A stretch of DNA of 64,000 nt from Escallonia rubra (lineage: Eukaryota; Streptophyta; Magnoliopsida; Escalloniales; Escalloniaceae), in assembly GCA_033065855.1 (NCBI GenBank), contig JAVXUO010001194.1, forward strand, positions 124,001 to 188,000, read 5' to 3'. Both the position numbers and the translations under genes were made by a program. The notes below the pieces were generated by a model. It had not been told where the DNA came from and did not search any database. It saw nothing but the letters and a program-made list of their open reading frames with translations. Positions 34,984 through 48,038 of the stretch are shown here, piece after piece (the first letter of the stretch is position 1; every line of letters begins with the position of its first letter).

Positions 34984-37900
34984 ATGGGTAAGGGAGGGAT
35001 GTCTCATGGGAATAATGGGGAAGAAGAGAACATGGCAGCTTGGCTTGTTGGCATCAACTCCCTCAAAATTCAGCCTTTCAAGCTCCCTCCTCTTGGTATT
35101 ATTTTCTTTTCTACCTGCTTCTTTTTCTTGCTGTTTCTCTATTGTGCTTTGCCTATGTTTCTATTGAGCAGTGATAGGGTGGGTGAGTAATTCTAGTCCT
35201 GTCATAGTTCAGTTAGTTTCAAAGAGTGGGTCACCCGCTATACTTGTTATAATCGTCAAGTTCAGCTCGTAAAAATTTGAGTACACAATAAGTGGCACAA
35301 ATTTATCAGTCACTCGTACTTTTTATGCAGTATAAGATAAGATTCCATGAGTTTAAGAATTTAATTAAAGTTTTTCATGGCTATCGATTTACTGAATTTC
35401 TTGTAAATTCTAGGTCCCCATGATGTAAGAGTTAGGATGAAAGCTGTCGGTATATGCGGGAGTGATGTTCACTACCTTAAGGTAAATCCAGTCTCTACTT
35501 TTGCCACAAGAATGCTAATCAGCATCGATTATTTCTTTTAGTTTTAGCTTCTTCTTCTTCTTTTTTGTAATTATCTTGTGTAGATTTCTCGATAATGCAA
35601 GACCGCGGGGAAAGTAATCTATTCTGTATTGTTTCAGACCTTAAGATGTGCGCATTTTGTAGTCAAAGAACCGATGGTAATTGGGCACGAGTGTGCTGGG
35701 GTTATAGAAGAAGTTGGCAGTGAAGTGAAGAATCTGGTTTCCGGGGATCGCGTAGCGCTGGAGCCCGGGATCAGTTGCTGGCGTTGTAGTCATTGCAAAG
35801 AAGGTCGATACAACCTATGCCCTGATATGAAGTTTTTTGCTACTCCTCCTGTTCATGGTTCTCTTGCAAATCAGGTATGTTAAACTTTTTGGTGTCAGAA
35901 GTTTATTTTATATATCATGATACAAAGTGGCTGTGCCTAATTGACATGAGAATGATGCAATAATCACTCAACTCGTAGTAATCAAATAGTTTTGAGAAAT
36001 TTGGAATCTGATTAGTTCATGTCATACATCTTCAAAAGACGAGCTATTTGAGTTAGTTTATGACGTTTAGCTGATCGATTATTATAGATAAATCTAGACA
36101 AAAGTCGGTACGCTCCACTGATGAGATAAGAAAGTCTTTATTACATAATCACAAGGGTTCACATAATTCTCTAACACATTTACAGCTACAAGCACCCATA
36201 TATGCACATTTAGACGATCTCCCGAAGAAGTAGAGATTGCCAATCCCGGTCCTTTTCTGTTTCTTGTGTTTCTGTTAGTGCCTGAGTGTCTGTGGGATTG
36301 GGGTTGTCTTCTTTGCCTAATTGAATATCTTCATAGAGTCACTGCACTAACTTTTTAGCAGAGCTATTACATGTATGCATTGAAATAATTACGCGCATTC
36401 CCAAAATTGTCACCGTATGATCCACTATCTGGAAAGTTCGGGTTTCTACAAATCCCGAATTGTCTACCCCGCAACTAGTCAGTTTGGCGACCCCCTTCAA
36501 TGCATATGATCATGTTAATAGCGTGTCTAGATTAATTTACTGTTTTGGCGAGTATAAGCCAGTAAGCTTCGGCTTCTTTTGTTGTGCTGTGTATCAGATA
36601 GTGCATCCTGCAGATTTATGTTTCAAACTGCCTGAAAATGTGAGTTTGGAAGAAGGGGCAATGTGCGAGCCCTTAAGTGTTGGCGTCCATGCTTGTCGGC
36701 GTGCTGACATTGGTCCCGAGACAAATGTACTGATAATGGGAGCAGGACCTATAGGCCTTGTTACAATGCTTGCAGCTCGTGCATTTGGGGCCCCCAGAAT
36801 TGTGATTGTGGATGTTGATGACCACCGCTTATCAGTTGCAAAGGAGCTTGGTGCGGATGAGATTGTTAAAGTTTCAACCAATATTCAGGTCTGTAATATA
36901 TGCACTTCTTTTTCAAACGTGGCTACTGTAGTAGTTTAGTATACATAAAAATTAGAAGAAATGAAGAATTGATAAAAATATTTATTTTTTTCAATCTCAC
37001 GAACAATTTCATTCTTTTAACTAACTGAGGAAGAGTGTATCCACGGCTTCTTGTACCAATTTCTCCGGACACATTACTAATTCTCCTGGGCACCCCTTCT
37101 CCCGTGAACCAGATAAAACAATTGAACAGTAACATCTTTGTTACCTTTTCAAAGATAATTTGAGCACCATTCAGAAAATGTGTTGACTTGAGTTCAGTTC
37201 ATTTCTCCAACATTACGTGCTTGGTAGAAAATTTTGTGAATTTAGGTTGTGAAGCTGGTTTGCTATTATCTGCACAGTTAACTAGACTACTTCAAACCTT
37301 TTATCTGGAAGTGGCACTGTCCTTGATCTCATCACAAAATCGGTACTCAGGCTTAAAAAATTGTTTCACTATCTTATCTCTGCCACTAAAGAATATCTCC
37401 CTTTATCTTTTTGAGAAGAATTACATTTGAAAGGTTTTTCCTGTTCGCATACTCGAGAAAGCATTTTTCCTTATGTAACCTTTTGCAACTTTTACCAGAA
37501 AGGTTTGTTCCGCTTCCTTACGTAATTCAGGGCTTCCGAATTCATTTAAGCTTCTTTTGCGATGCTGAAATATAAAACCTCTCGTCTAGATCTCTTGTTA
37601 AGAAAGGCATAAAAATGCTTGCTTGTGTACTTTTCTTGGTCTCGCAGTTGTTCTAAATAACCTTACCAATCAGACTTGTATGTTTCAAATTCTTAACAAA
37701 GTTTTTCCACAGGATGTAGCAGGAGAAGTAGAAATGATTCATAAAGCTATGGGAGCTGGAGTAGACGTAACTTTTGATTGCGCTGGCTTCGACAAAACCA
37801 TGTCAACTGCTCTTAGTGCCACTCGGGCAGGTGGCAGAGTTTGCCTTGTCGGAATGGGCCATAACGAGATGACTGTTCCTCTAACGCCTGCTGCCGCTAG

Positions 37901-38252
37901 GTATTTCCTTATTCCTTTCGATGGCGGATATCGCCTTTGAGTATCACACTTGCTACCGCACCTGATTTTCTTTCTTTTTCTTTTAATTCATAAATGTTGG
38001 TTGTCACTCTTCCTTGTTATAGATGTATTGAAGTGATCGGTTTGTTTGACTATATTTAGGGAGGTTGATGTGGTAGGCATCTTCCGCTACAAGAACACAT
38101 GGCCATTGTGCATCGAGTTTCTGAGGAGTGGGAAGATTGACGTGAAGCCTCTAATAACCCACAGGTTTGGGTTCTCGCAGGAGGAGGTTGAAGAAGCCTT
38201 TGAAGTCAGTGCTCGTGGTGGTAATGCCATCAAGGTCATGTTTAATCTCTAG
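34984..38252 (+). CDS. SDH: Sorbitol dehydrogenase (L-iditol 2-dehydrogenase), rightward copy
   Basis: Second complete SDH gene. Exons are 34984-35095, 35414-35481, 35638-35874, 36598-36888, 37713-37900 and 38060-38252, giving 362 residues. Catalytic zinc ligands are Cys52 (GICGSDVH), His77-Glu78 (VIGHE) and Glu163 (MCEPLS). The structural zinc site is Cys107, 110, 113 and 121. The nucleotide-binding GAGPIG is at 187-192, followed by IVDVDDHR. It ends with the family tail [14 protein letters not shown]. Exon 1 is 18 bp shorter than in the leftward copy, in the variable N-terminal acidic stretch before MAAWL. The remaining five exons match it in length and phase. The head-to-head arrangement and shared architecture show a local inverted duplication. 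Introns 3 (723 bp) and 4 (824 bp) are larger than in the other copy. Both copies look functional from the protein sequence. Confidence 0.93.
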
Positions 38253-40187
38253 AGTCAGATACTGAATAACTGCATGTATAGTCTTCATCTTATGTTGACA
38301 GAGGGGAAATGAAAAGGGGACAAAAGATATAGATACTGTTGAAATAAGTAGCCCAGCTTTGCCCTAATAACCTGATAAACAGAACATAAGCTTTGAGCAA
38401 GTCCTGGTGTTATTTAGCTTTATGCGTTTGATTTTTGCTTAGAAGCTTATCTGTGATGTTTGTGCATATATTTTCCTATAATTTTGGTTGGCCACAGTAG
38501 CGGTTGTGTTAGCTTTATGAGAATCTGCAGCTTAGGAAATTCATGCTTTTGAATCATGTCGTTGGAGAAAATCTGCATACAGCCATGAGCATTCTGAACA
38601 TGAAAGATAAGAAGAAAACCATATAATAAGACAGATTTTTGGATCAAATCCACCAAGCTGTTATAACATATCATCAAACCTACTATACATCAGTAACGAA
38701 TTACGCCGTTCTCTGATCTTGTGAATTCCGGTAAATCGGCCTGGTAATCGTTCTTGATACATTTTTGGTCTTGTACAATATCCAAATGTCGCGTACATAA
38801 CATTGGTATCTTTACGTTTTTTACCGCGAAAATAATGTTCCTGTTGGTTAAAAGAGGAGCTGAGGCTTGCCCAGATAGACTGAAGGAAGGGACGACAAAG
38901 CAAAGATCGTTGTATGTGCCAAAAGCCTGCTAATACATTCTGCCTTCTCAATCTTTAGAGGCTACCAAAAGATGGTGAAAAAGAATCTAGAAAAGGGTAA
39001 TTACTCCTTTTAAGGCAAAGCAGTAAAGGTGTTATTCGTATTAGACTTCGAAATGGAGAGACTCGTGACCATGGAAGGAAAGGATTCTCTTTGTTTTCCC
39101 TTGGCTAGCCAATTGCTCTACTGTTTCAAAAGCAAGTAATTTTGTTTTTCTGGTACAACTATTGATAGCTGTGTAAGGATCTTGTGGGCATAATAGACTC
39201 TTGATACATGTTTTGTCAACCAACAGAAAAAAGACTGTTGATAGTGATTACCGTTTCTTATATGAAAGTTTTCTAATTAGAATTATGACGGCGCTCTAAT
39301 TTTTAACGTATACGCTACACTTTCGTCATTAAAGATCATTAGTTTGGAAGGAATTGACAGAGTTGACGACACACTCGTGACACAAACACCACTCTGCGAT
39401 ATCACCAACAATTAATGTAGGAATCCGCGTCGCGCACTAGTTAAATAAGCCTTCGAAAAACAAACTTCATTGGTGGATTACGACGTCGGAAGGTAATAAC
39501 AAAAGTTTTTCGGTGTAGCAAGTGTGATTATTAATCTTGAGCAACAAAAGAGCTATAAAAGATTAAATGCAGTCATCAATTTCCTTCCCTAGTTCTTATA
39601 ATAAATTCTAAAATGGTCCTCCTCCTTTACATTTCTGATTCGTCCTCGTCTTTTCAATTTGGTCAGATTCGGTACTTAACGGACGAAATTGAAGGAAAGG
39701 ACCACATTTCAACCCTCCGAAGGGGGGTGTCACTACTAATCTGTAAAATATACAGCAAAAATACAAACCTAAATTTTCAATTTCAATTTCAATGCCATTA
39801 TAAATGAAACAACTTTCAAAGTAAATCTCGTAACAGAAGTACAACCTCGCGCATAAATGTGTTGACCAAATGCATGAGGCACAAACCCCTGAACAAAATC
39901 TATAAACCACAATAAGCAGGCGGCGACGGCTCAGCTACCACTAGGTATCAAAAAGAACTTCCACTCTCTAGTCTCTAATCTTATGTTTCTTCCGTAGACA
40001 TACATTATGAAGGAACAAAGAATGAAATACATTATGGTGACTGCTGGACTAGTGCTAGACTTACTAACTTCACTTTCTTACAATCTGATGTGCACGAAGT
40101 TTGGAGTGTCCTTTGGTTGGTAACAATATAGCACATCGGCTTGTAAGCGGAGTTGTGAATCTTCCCACACATAAATAGGGCAGGTCT
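38253..40187. other. Convergent intergenic region between SDH and ZFWD genes
   Basis: About 1.9 kb with the 3' flanks of the rightward SDH gene and the leftward ZFWD gene. Short open frames on both strands lack domains. No repeat with clear ends was identified. Confidence 0.5.
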
Positions 40188-43100
40188 TCATGTACTTGCT
40201 TTTGGTTCAGCCAACCAATTCCATACTCTCACTTCACCTGTTCCGTCGCCCGTAAAAAACAGACCACCAGGACCAATTTGTATGGATCGAACCTCCTGCT
40301 TCGCAAATATCTTTCCCCTCTCGGAAAAGCTAAACCAAAATAAAAGAAGCCTTGCTTAAGATGAAGAAAAGCAGAGGATGCTGAAACAAACACTGTTTCC
40401 AAATTGTAACTGCAACAGAGAGTAAATAGACAAAAAAACTTACGATGGCAAGTCATAGACACGGATAGAATTGTCATTGCAGGAGCACAGCAAGACTGGC
40501 TTGGCATCTGCATCGTGCATTCCACAAAGAGCAAGCACACCCTGTGATAGACAAACGATACCATTGAACGACAGCCTACTGTTATTCTGGTGCATGGACC
40601 AACACTTTACAATTAAGGCTGTAAGCAAAAGACTGCAATTGCACGACTTGAAAAAAATATGCGGATACAAGATTTTGTGGACAGCAGCAGCCACCAATTC
40701 AGCAACCAACTAGATCTAATATATCTGTGCCATCTAACAATTTTAACTGAACTAACTTTCAATTCCGTTGTTTGACTAGTTTCAGAGATAAGTACTTCCT
40801 CTTTTCACGTCATGTAATTACAGAGATCTTTTAATCCTCTTAGCTTCTAAAACTTTATCTCTCCTTGTTGGGGCTGAAAAGTCATAAAACCAACACTCAT
40901 AGGACAGAGAATTCTACAAACAGAAAGAACTGCCAGGCATAATCAGTAGAGTAAGTGAAAACCCTTAACTGCTCTCTTGCGACATGCTATTTGCATTGTT
41001 ATCAATTAGAAAAGCTATATAACAAAAGGTGTCATACTGTGGCGGGAAGTCCCGACATTCTTTTGGGATTTTTGAATCTGCCCCACTTCTTCCTTCCCTT
41101 TGTTCACCTCAATAAATCATATTTATATCCTGAATAAAAAGCACGTCTCACCTCAAAACAAGCTTCAACGCTCTGGTACATCAACGCTCTGGTACAAATT
41201 TTGGGCTCGACTCTGGTGGTTATTAAGCAGGTTATTGTGGGGGGGAATATTGCAGCGGTCGAGGGATAATTAGTGCGAGAGAAAACTTTGTCTGCCAGTA
41301 CAGTGAGGGGCTGCTTTTGTTTGGTTTCCTTTTGAGCATGCTTCGTGTTAATGGGTCACCTCCTCCTGGGAGTTCTTTCGATAAATCGTTTCGTATCGGG
41401 AAGGGAAAAAGATAATACTTGACTCAAATCTTTCTCTCTAAATTTCCATATAGATGCTATAGTTTCTAAAATTCCTGCATTTATCCATAGTTCTTCCACT
41501 AACACTTTCGTTCACATCACTTGGTACAAAACCTTAACCCCCCACCACTCCCAATAACACACACACAAACAAACCCCTCTCTGCCTCTTCCTCTTCCTCT
41601 CCATATACAGAGAGCTCTCCTTCCACCTCACAGATCACCCCAAAGATATCAAAGGTGCAGGGCTGCTGCCAAGACCTGTATGGCATTTTCAATTTATTAG
41701 GACCCACTAAATCACCGCAAAGAGATCAAACGTGAAGCGCTGCTTCGAATACCTTATGGCATCTTCAACTTACTAGGACCCACTAAGATAAGCAAAGAGG
41801 ACATAAACTGATAAGTGGCGGGAGGAGGAATCCATGCCATGGTTTTGGGAGCAGAATCGGATTCTTTGTCCGCAGTCGGGGAGCTTCAGTCAGATAAAAA
41901 TATTCTAATCCGAGGTTCAGGACTCCTGAAATCGGGAGCTTAAGCCATTGTATTCATTCTTCCCAGCTTTAAGGATGCAAGTTTTCCCCCACACGCGGAA
42001 TGCAGGTCTGTCTCTTAATGCCACCTTGTGCATTGTAACAGGAGTGTCTTTACCTTGATAAAATAATTAATCGAAATTCTGATCCCTTTAAAGTTACTTT
42101 CTTCGTTGACAAGAATTTCATGATTTCCTGCATTATCTGCAAGAAGGGTGGAAATCTGCTTCTATATGCACGCCTTAGTTTTTCTGGCTCAAGAAGGATA
42201 CTCCAGGTTCAACCATGGCGCTTGTAGGAGTGGTGGGATGGTTGTGATTTGCAGGCCCTTTGCAATGGTTTTGTCGTCTGGCTTCCTATATAATTGGATT
42301 TTAAGTTCCCATTTCGGCTCTCTAGTTGGTTACCGGCACAATTTTTGCTTGGCACGTCTAGCGTACACAACAATCTCGCACTGCAGGGTCGATCTGTGGA
42401 GACGCTTACCGCTGCTACACAAAGAGGCTTGTTTACAATTTTGCTTTTTTTCTTTTTCCGAAGAGGGAGGGGAGACCACTGATATAAAGATGTTCTGGAA
42501 AAGACGCTTCAATTGATATTTCAAGAATAAAAGGGGCTCAATGCTAAATAAGTTGTCTAACTTCAGCTGACCTTTCACACCGTCAAACAAATATATGCAG
42601 TACACATGTAAATGCAAATATGGCCAAGGATATAATATACAAGAACATACATATTCTTCATTGTGTGTGTATGTGACATCCAAGTTTCCACTCTCCGTAG
42701 CAACCCACACCTGCATAAACACGAAAACCCACATGGGTAAGTAACTGGATACAAGAAGAAACTTATCATTAACTAAAAGGTATAAAAGAAAAAAGAACCT
42801 TTACTGTGCTGTCCAATGAACATGATATAAGAAATTGGTCCCAGCAAAGAACAGACATAACGACCGAAGTATGCTCTGTCAACGTCTGTACACACTGCAA
42901 AGTTTCAAGGCTCCACACCTGAAACAAAAACATAAAGCAAGAAACAAAAACCTTAGGCGAACATTATCATACAAAAATGCTTAAAAAATCTTATTAATTT
43001 CAGAGATAACTACAGAAGGATGCACATGCGCTACAGACTACAACCAACTTACTCTAATGGAATGGTCCATAGAACCAGAATATAGCCTGTTAGCTCCAAC

Positions 43101-45458
43101 AACTAGTGTGACAACAGCGAGTGTGTGACCCCTAAGCGATGCAGCTGGTTCAAAGCAGTTGGCAGCTGCATTAAATTTCCATGCCAATATACTCCCATCC
43201 TGCAGCAGATGTTCCATTCTTTTACAGCGAGATAAAAAGGTTATACGTAAAAGAAAGAGGAAAGAAAGAGCGTGCAAATACAGTGCAGCAGAAAATGCAA
43301 TTCAGACAATGAACTTTAGAAAGGAACCGCATACACATTAATCATAACACAGGCACAGTCATACCTCGTGCATATTACAAATCAAGATGCAGTGCTTAGA
43401 AAACATGGGAAAAGCAGTGCTGAAAAACCCCATAGTGAATAGATACTAAAATGGGGGAACTTCAAAATAGCAAAGATAGTTCTAAAAATTTTAAAAAGAA
43501 GATCTACAAGTCATAAGATCTACCTGTACACCAGCGAAGAGCAAATCATTCCCCACAACCAGGGAATGGACTTGTCCAACAGGTCCACTAAGACCCAGGT
43601 CAGTAGTAGTTTGGGCATTCCACGCCTGCCATTGGCACAGGATAATGTTAAACTCGCCTTAAAGAGCTCAAACAACAAGAAGATGGTGAATGCCAGAGTA
43701 GCAGAAGTTTGCGCCTCCGGTCTTACCTTAACAACATTCGGTAGACCGACAAATATCCATGGCCCTTCACTGAGCATACAACCAACTTCGGCAGCCAAAT
43801 CTATCACCCCTGCACACTACAGAAACACATAAACCACACCGTATCAATCAAGCAGCCTACCACTAGGTTGCCAACAAAAGTCATTCAACTCAAACTTTTC
43901 CTGATGTTTTGCTTACTCGTAAAGGATTATAACTAACCAAAACCCTTAAATCAGTTGCATAATGTTTTGTTAGTGCCACAAACAGAAAAGCTAGTTCACT
44001 TTAGCCTTATTACTTTGCTTGCTTGATGTGTAGTAATATTAAGTTTCTCAAATTTCTTGTAAATTTTAAGTTTTGCATGCTTAGATCCCAATTGTGTAAT
44101 CCAGTTAAGCAGGCCTCAGCCCTAATAGACATGCAGAGATTAGATATATCCTATCCCAAAACCCTACAGCATAAGCATTTGGATCACACTTGACCCAGAT
44201 CTAAACAATATAAAAACCTTTTTATTATCTATGTCCAATATTATCTTATAGCATAAAGCAAATAATCAAGAGATGAATTTCAAAAGATAATGCAAAAGTT
44301 GATCAGTACCAACCTGCCCAGATTGGCAGTCCCAAACCCTCACAGTGTCATCTTTACTGCCGGTATAAAGCTTATCTGACCCTGATGGCCAAGCAATTCC
44401 AGTAACTACCTGTTTAAAAGCAAAACAAGAAACACACCTTGATAAGCATTAACCCTGTCTTAAACTAAAACGGGTCAATATAAGGAAGCAAAATCCAAAA
44501 GAACTACAAATCAGCATGCACATGAACCCAAATTACTTAACGAAAGAAGTTCACTCATTCTATTACATATAAAAAAGAACCCGAAAGAAGAATAAGATTT
44601 GGCGTAGTTGCACAAAGTTACCAATTAGAAAGAAACAAAACCAAAAACACACCTTTCTAAGAACAAGCATTCAGACCGACGGTGTAATAATAACAAACTT
44701 ACTCAACCATAAAATAAGGTCGTTAACATACAGAAGCAAAACCAATAAACACTAAATTTTGGCACACTCGAATAATTTAGATCAGTAAATAAACCAAACT
44801 AAAAAACCAAGAGATCAAAATTGTTTGCCAAGCTAGGAGTTAGCAACAACGCAAAGGCGACAAAAATTATGAAAGGGATGCAGTAATTAAGTCACAAATA
44901 CAAAACCCAAAATAACTAAAACGTGAACTCCAAAAAGCACTAAAATTTGGCGTTGTAGCATGATATCAATCAAAGGCATAATACCTTCTGGTGGCCTTGA
45001 AGCTGGGTCAGCAAAGAAAAACAATCCCCAGTTGACCAAGAGTGCAAAAACCTACAATTGTCACCAAAATTACAATTACCCTGAACCCAATATTTACACA
45101 GCTTGTCAGTCTTCCTCACAACAGCTCTACTGACCCCTCCGCCACCACCGCCCCGGCCCCACGTAGACGAGTTGGTGAAAGTAGGGTTCCGCCGGGGCAG
45201 GCGGTGATCGTCGGTGAATCCGCCGTGGCTGCGCTTCGAAGAAGACGACGACGACGCCGTATGATTGCCGTTGCTAAAGGACTGCGATTGTGAATACTGT
45301 TGCTGTTGGTGTTGTGGGAACGGTAATTCTCTGTGGAGAAAGGGACATTGCTGTCTAGTGCACTTGCCCGCCCGCCATTGGAAGCAGACCTTCTGCTGCC
45401 TGGTGTCGCTCTGTGGGCCGAGACGGTTGAACACGGGCTTGTTGCGATCGAAATCCAT
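40188..45458 (-). CDS. ZFWD: CCCH zinc-finger / WD40 repeat protein of the ZFWD family
   Basis: Nine exons: 45458-44985, 44409-44314, 43816-43727, 43625-43524, 43199-43053, 42918-42799, 42710-42651, 40541-40444 and 40329-40188, giving 442 residues. Two CCCH fingers, Cys25-Cys33-Cys38-His42 and Cys121-Cys129-Cys135-His139, are separated by a low-complexity Gln/Ser/Gly-rich linker. WD40 repeats fill about 148-440, with phrases such as DKLYTGSKDDTVRVWD, LYSGSMDHSIRVW, FLISCSLDSTVKVW and GEVRVWNW. Most exons end in phase 0 close to repeat borders, so each of several exons encodes about one blade. The family (Arabidopsis ZFWD1/ZFWD2, about 430-440 residues) combines RNA-binding fingers with a propeller scaffold; its function is little known. 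Intron 7 (42650-40542) is unusually long at 2.1 kb and contains a local tandem duplication. Confidence 0.93.
41633..41793 (+). repeat. Tandem duplication of about 78 bp in ZFWD intron 7
   Basis: The unit GATCACCCCAAAGATATCAA ... TATGGCATTTTCAATTTATT followed by AGGACCCACTAA is followed directly by ATCACCGCAAAGAGATCAAA ... TATGGCATCTTCAACTTACT and AGGACCCACTAA. A CT-rich tract precedes it. The block may belong to an inserted element that lengthened the intron. Confidence 0.7.
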
Positions 45459-47116
45459 GGTGGGCTCCCGGTACTACGATCATCAAAACGAGGGCTTTTC
45501 ACGGATCGGCGATTGATTTGATAAACCTCGATTTTGGATTGGGGTGATTTGGGGATTTAGGGTTTTGGAGGAGTGGAATCAGAAACCCTAAATTTGATTT
45601 GGAGAAGACGGATTTTTGAGGTGGGAGAAATTCGGCGTCAGCTCTACGCCTGTGCGTCGGTATATCGTCCGACTGTGTATAATCTGTGTTAGAATATGCT
45701 TTTAGTAGTACCAATGTCCAAACATGAATAGGTTTTGGTTTCAACCTTAAAATCAGAACCAAACTTGAAAGAGGAGACCTTCTTATTTTTTCTTTTTTCT
45801 TTTTGTTTTTCAACCTTTAATAAAAGGTTGTAATTCATATGTCAAAATTTCATAGCCATAATAATGCGACATAACTGACTATGAGTATGTTATATGTGAC
45901 ACTTTTTAAGTTTCTTTGGCTGAACTTAATATTTTTTATTTTATTCAAGCTTCTCACATTAATAAATTTGCCTATGTGATTGCTCAAAAAAGGTACTTAC
46001 ATGTTTGGTGATATTTTGCGCATGTTGATATCATTGTTATAACTCGAAAAGAGATGCATCCAACTAATTACGAACGAAAAAAGCAGAACTTCCAATAAAC
46101 TTTCTACTTAACTCCAACGAGTAGCCTACACATAATGTCGTACACATTTGTTTCCCAACACACATCTCGAGTGTCCATTACTAGAGTCAATTTTGTTAGC
46201 AAAAATATCAATGAATTCACTTGAGAGGAAAAAAGCGAGTATCAATGATGAAATTTGTGAAAGAAATAAGAGAATGTTTTAGCCTTCTTTCATGTTTTTT
46301 TCTAATTTTTCTCTCAATGCTCAGAATAGTACATAGGCAATTATCTAACACCCAACAAAATTATTAACTAAAAAAAAAACCACACACCCCCAACAAAATT
46401 GACATCAAGTTGATGGGCAATTGGATTTGTGTCGATCCACTTACACATCTTGCGTTTACTGCTATATACGGAGTTGTTCCATGTACTCTTTGCTTTACGT
46501 AAAGTAGATAGTGGATTTATGCATATAAATACTTACAAAGATAAACCATAAAAGGAAAATAATATGAGTTCATCCGATTTGAAAAGTTCAAACTCTAAGG
46601 CGGCTTCATTCTTTTGATAAAAATACTACGCTAACACTCCAGATCTTAAAAAGATATAAGCTATAAAAATAAAGGCAGCTAAAAAGGCGTACCAGTAACA
46701 AGGGTGCGGCTTGGATGGGTTATGTTAGGTTCATACGAACTTAAGAAACTCATGTTCTTTAAAAATCCAACGAGTTTTAACCAAAGAAAAAATTGAATTA
46801 ATTGGATTATGTTGGGTTGGCATATTTGGGTTTAAATGTCTAGACTATAATAAAGTGAAATGGTGGCGGCCGGTGATTGCTGCTAGCCGCGACGGTCGGC
46901 TACACGGTGGAGCTTTTGGCATCGGTAGTGGCTACTGGCAGCGGTGGCGGCGGGCAGCGACAGTGTGGAGGCCGCCGACAATGGTGATGGTGGATGTCGG
47001 CAGCTGTGGTGGCCGCTGCCACCTCGATAACTGGTCATGGTTAAAAAATATGAATTTATATTCAAATAGATTTTAAAGGCCCAACCTAAAATAACCTAGG
47101 TACAATCCATTAGTCT
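45459..47116. other. ZFWD promoter side and intergenic DNA
   Basis: About 1.65 kb upstream of the ZFWD start. The first 350 bp are likely leader and promoter. A G-rich patch of GGTGGCGGC-type sequence at about 46855-47040 gives short spurious frames on both strands and resembles, inverted, the CCACCGCC patch at 34201-34272. No gene is supported. Confidence 0.45.
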
Positions 47117-47467
47117 ATTTTAAAAAGGTTAATTACAAAATTGTCCCTTGTGGTTTACATGTTTTTGCACTTTACTCCCCGTGTTTCCAACTTTTGCTAA
47201 TAGTGTTCCTTGAGGCTGACAAAACCGTTACAAACAGCTCCAAAAGTAGATTGCCGTTTAATTTTGGACGTTCAGTCCGCATGTGCACCGCACATGCCAT
47301 TTTGGCATGGGCAAATCTGTAATTTCTCCTGCCCCCATCTTCCCTTTCTCACTGTTCATCTCTCCGACCTTGCTGAAGAGTCATCAACCTTTCAAACAGA
47401 ACAGACCCATTACTACGCAAAACTGTGAAAAACCCAACGCAAAACAAACACATCCTAGTCTTTTCTT

Positions 47468-47921
47468 CTAAGCAATCTTGACTTCAACGGTCTTGGGCTT
47501 CTTAGGCTCCGGCGGAGGCAGCTTCTGTACAGTCACCGTCTTGGCAAACTGCCGACGTGGCCTCGATATTGGTGTTCTCCGGCAGCACAAACTTCCTCAT
47601 AAACTTGTCGATCCTCCTCTCCATCCTCACGTACTTGCCTCCATCCTTCTCTTCCTCCCGTTTCCTCTCTCCACTGATAACCAGAACATTGTCGTCCTCC
47701 ACCTGCACCTTGATCTCTCCGGATTTCAGCCCCGGCATGTCGATGATGAACACGTACGAATTCGGGTACTCCTTCACGTCGGCCGGAGTTGCGGCCATGG
47801 CCTTGGCATCACAAACGTAAGTCTGGGTCGGGGCGTTGGTGGTGGACTTGTCGTTGTCGTCGACCAAGTGGTGGAGGGCGTCGAAGAGTGGCGAATCAAA
47901 TCCCATTTGCCGGAAATCCAT
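47468..47921 (-). pseudogene. Class II cytosolic small heat-shock protein gene with frameshift
   Basis: ATP-independent chaperone family. The ATG at 47921 opens [20 protein letters not shown], typical of class II. The alpha-crystallin domain follows ([47 protein letters not shown]). After SAVCQDG the frame changes and stops at 47502, giving 139 residues. The expected end (family pattern [15 protein letters not shown]) is still present in another frame up to a TAG at 47468-47470. Full span plus 11 missing bases would be 155 codons, the usual class II size. The product as it stands lacks the last beta strand and the C-terminal extension needed for assembly, so it is probably non-functional or altered. 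The gene is intronless, as is normal for this class. It lies wholly inside a Mutator-like element. Confidence 0.85.
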
Positions 47922-48032
47922 AACTGAGAAGTGATTAAAAGTTGAAAGTGAGATCTGGGTGTTGATTGCTTTCGATTCGATGTGTTAGATTTTGGTTTGG
48001 TATGGTGGGAGTGACGAGGGATGTGTGGAGAG

Positions 48033-48038
48033 TTTATA
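48033..48038 (-). promoter_or_regulatory. TATA box of the small heat-shock gene
   Basis: TATAAA on the minus strand (within CCAATATAAACT), about 112 bp upstream of the ATG at 47921, a usual distance for small heat-shock genes. It lies inside the Mutator-like element, so the gene appears to have been carried with its core promoter. I did not find a convincing perfect heat-shock element array upstream. Confidence 0.55.

Noticed and set aside
42148..42734. Open frames of 122 and 134 codons near ZFWD exon 7
   Set aside because: One is intronic plus-strand sequence without a domain; the other only extends the real 60-bp exon 7 into intron sequence past its GT donor.
45042..45521. Plus-strand and alternative-frame open frames over the ZFWD first exon
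   Set aside because: The minus-strand frame carries two CCCH fingers and joins to WD40 exons; the others are shadows.
47478..47927. A 149-codon plus-strand open frame
   Set aside because: It is antisense to the class II heat-shock gene and has no domain of its own.
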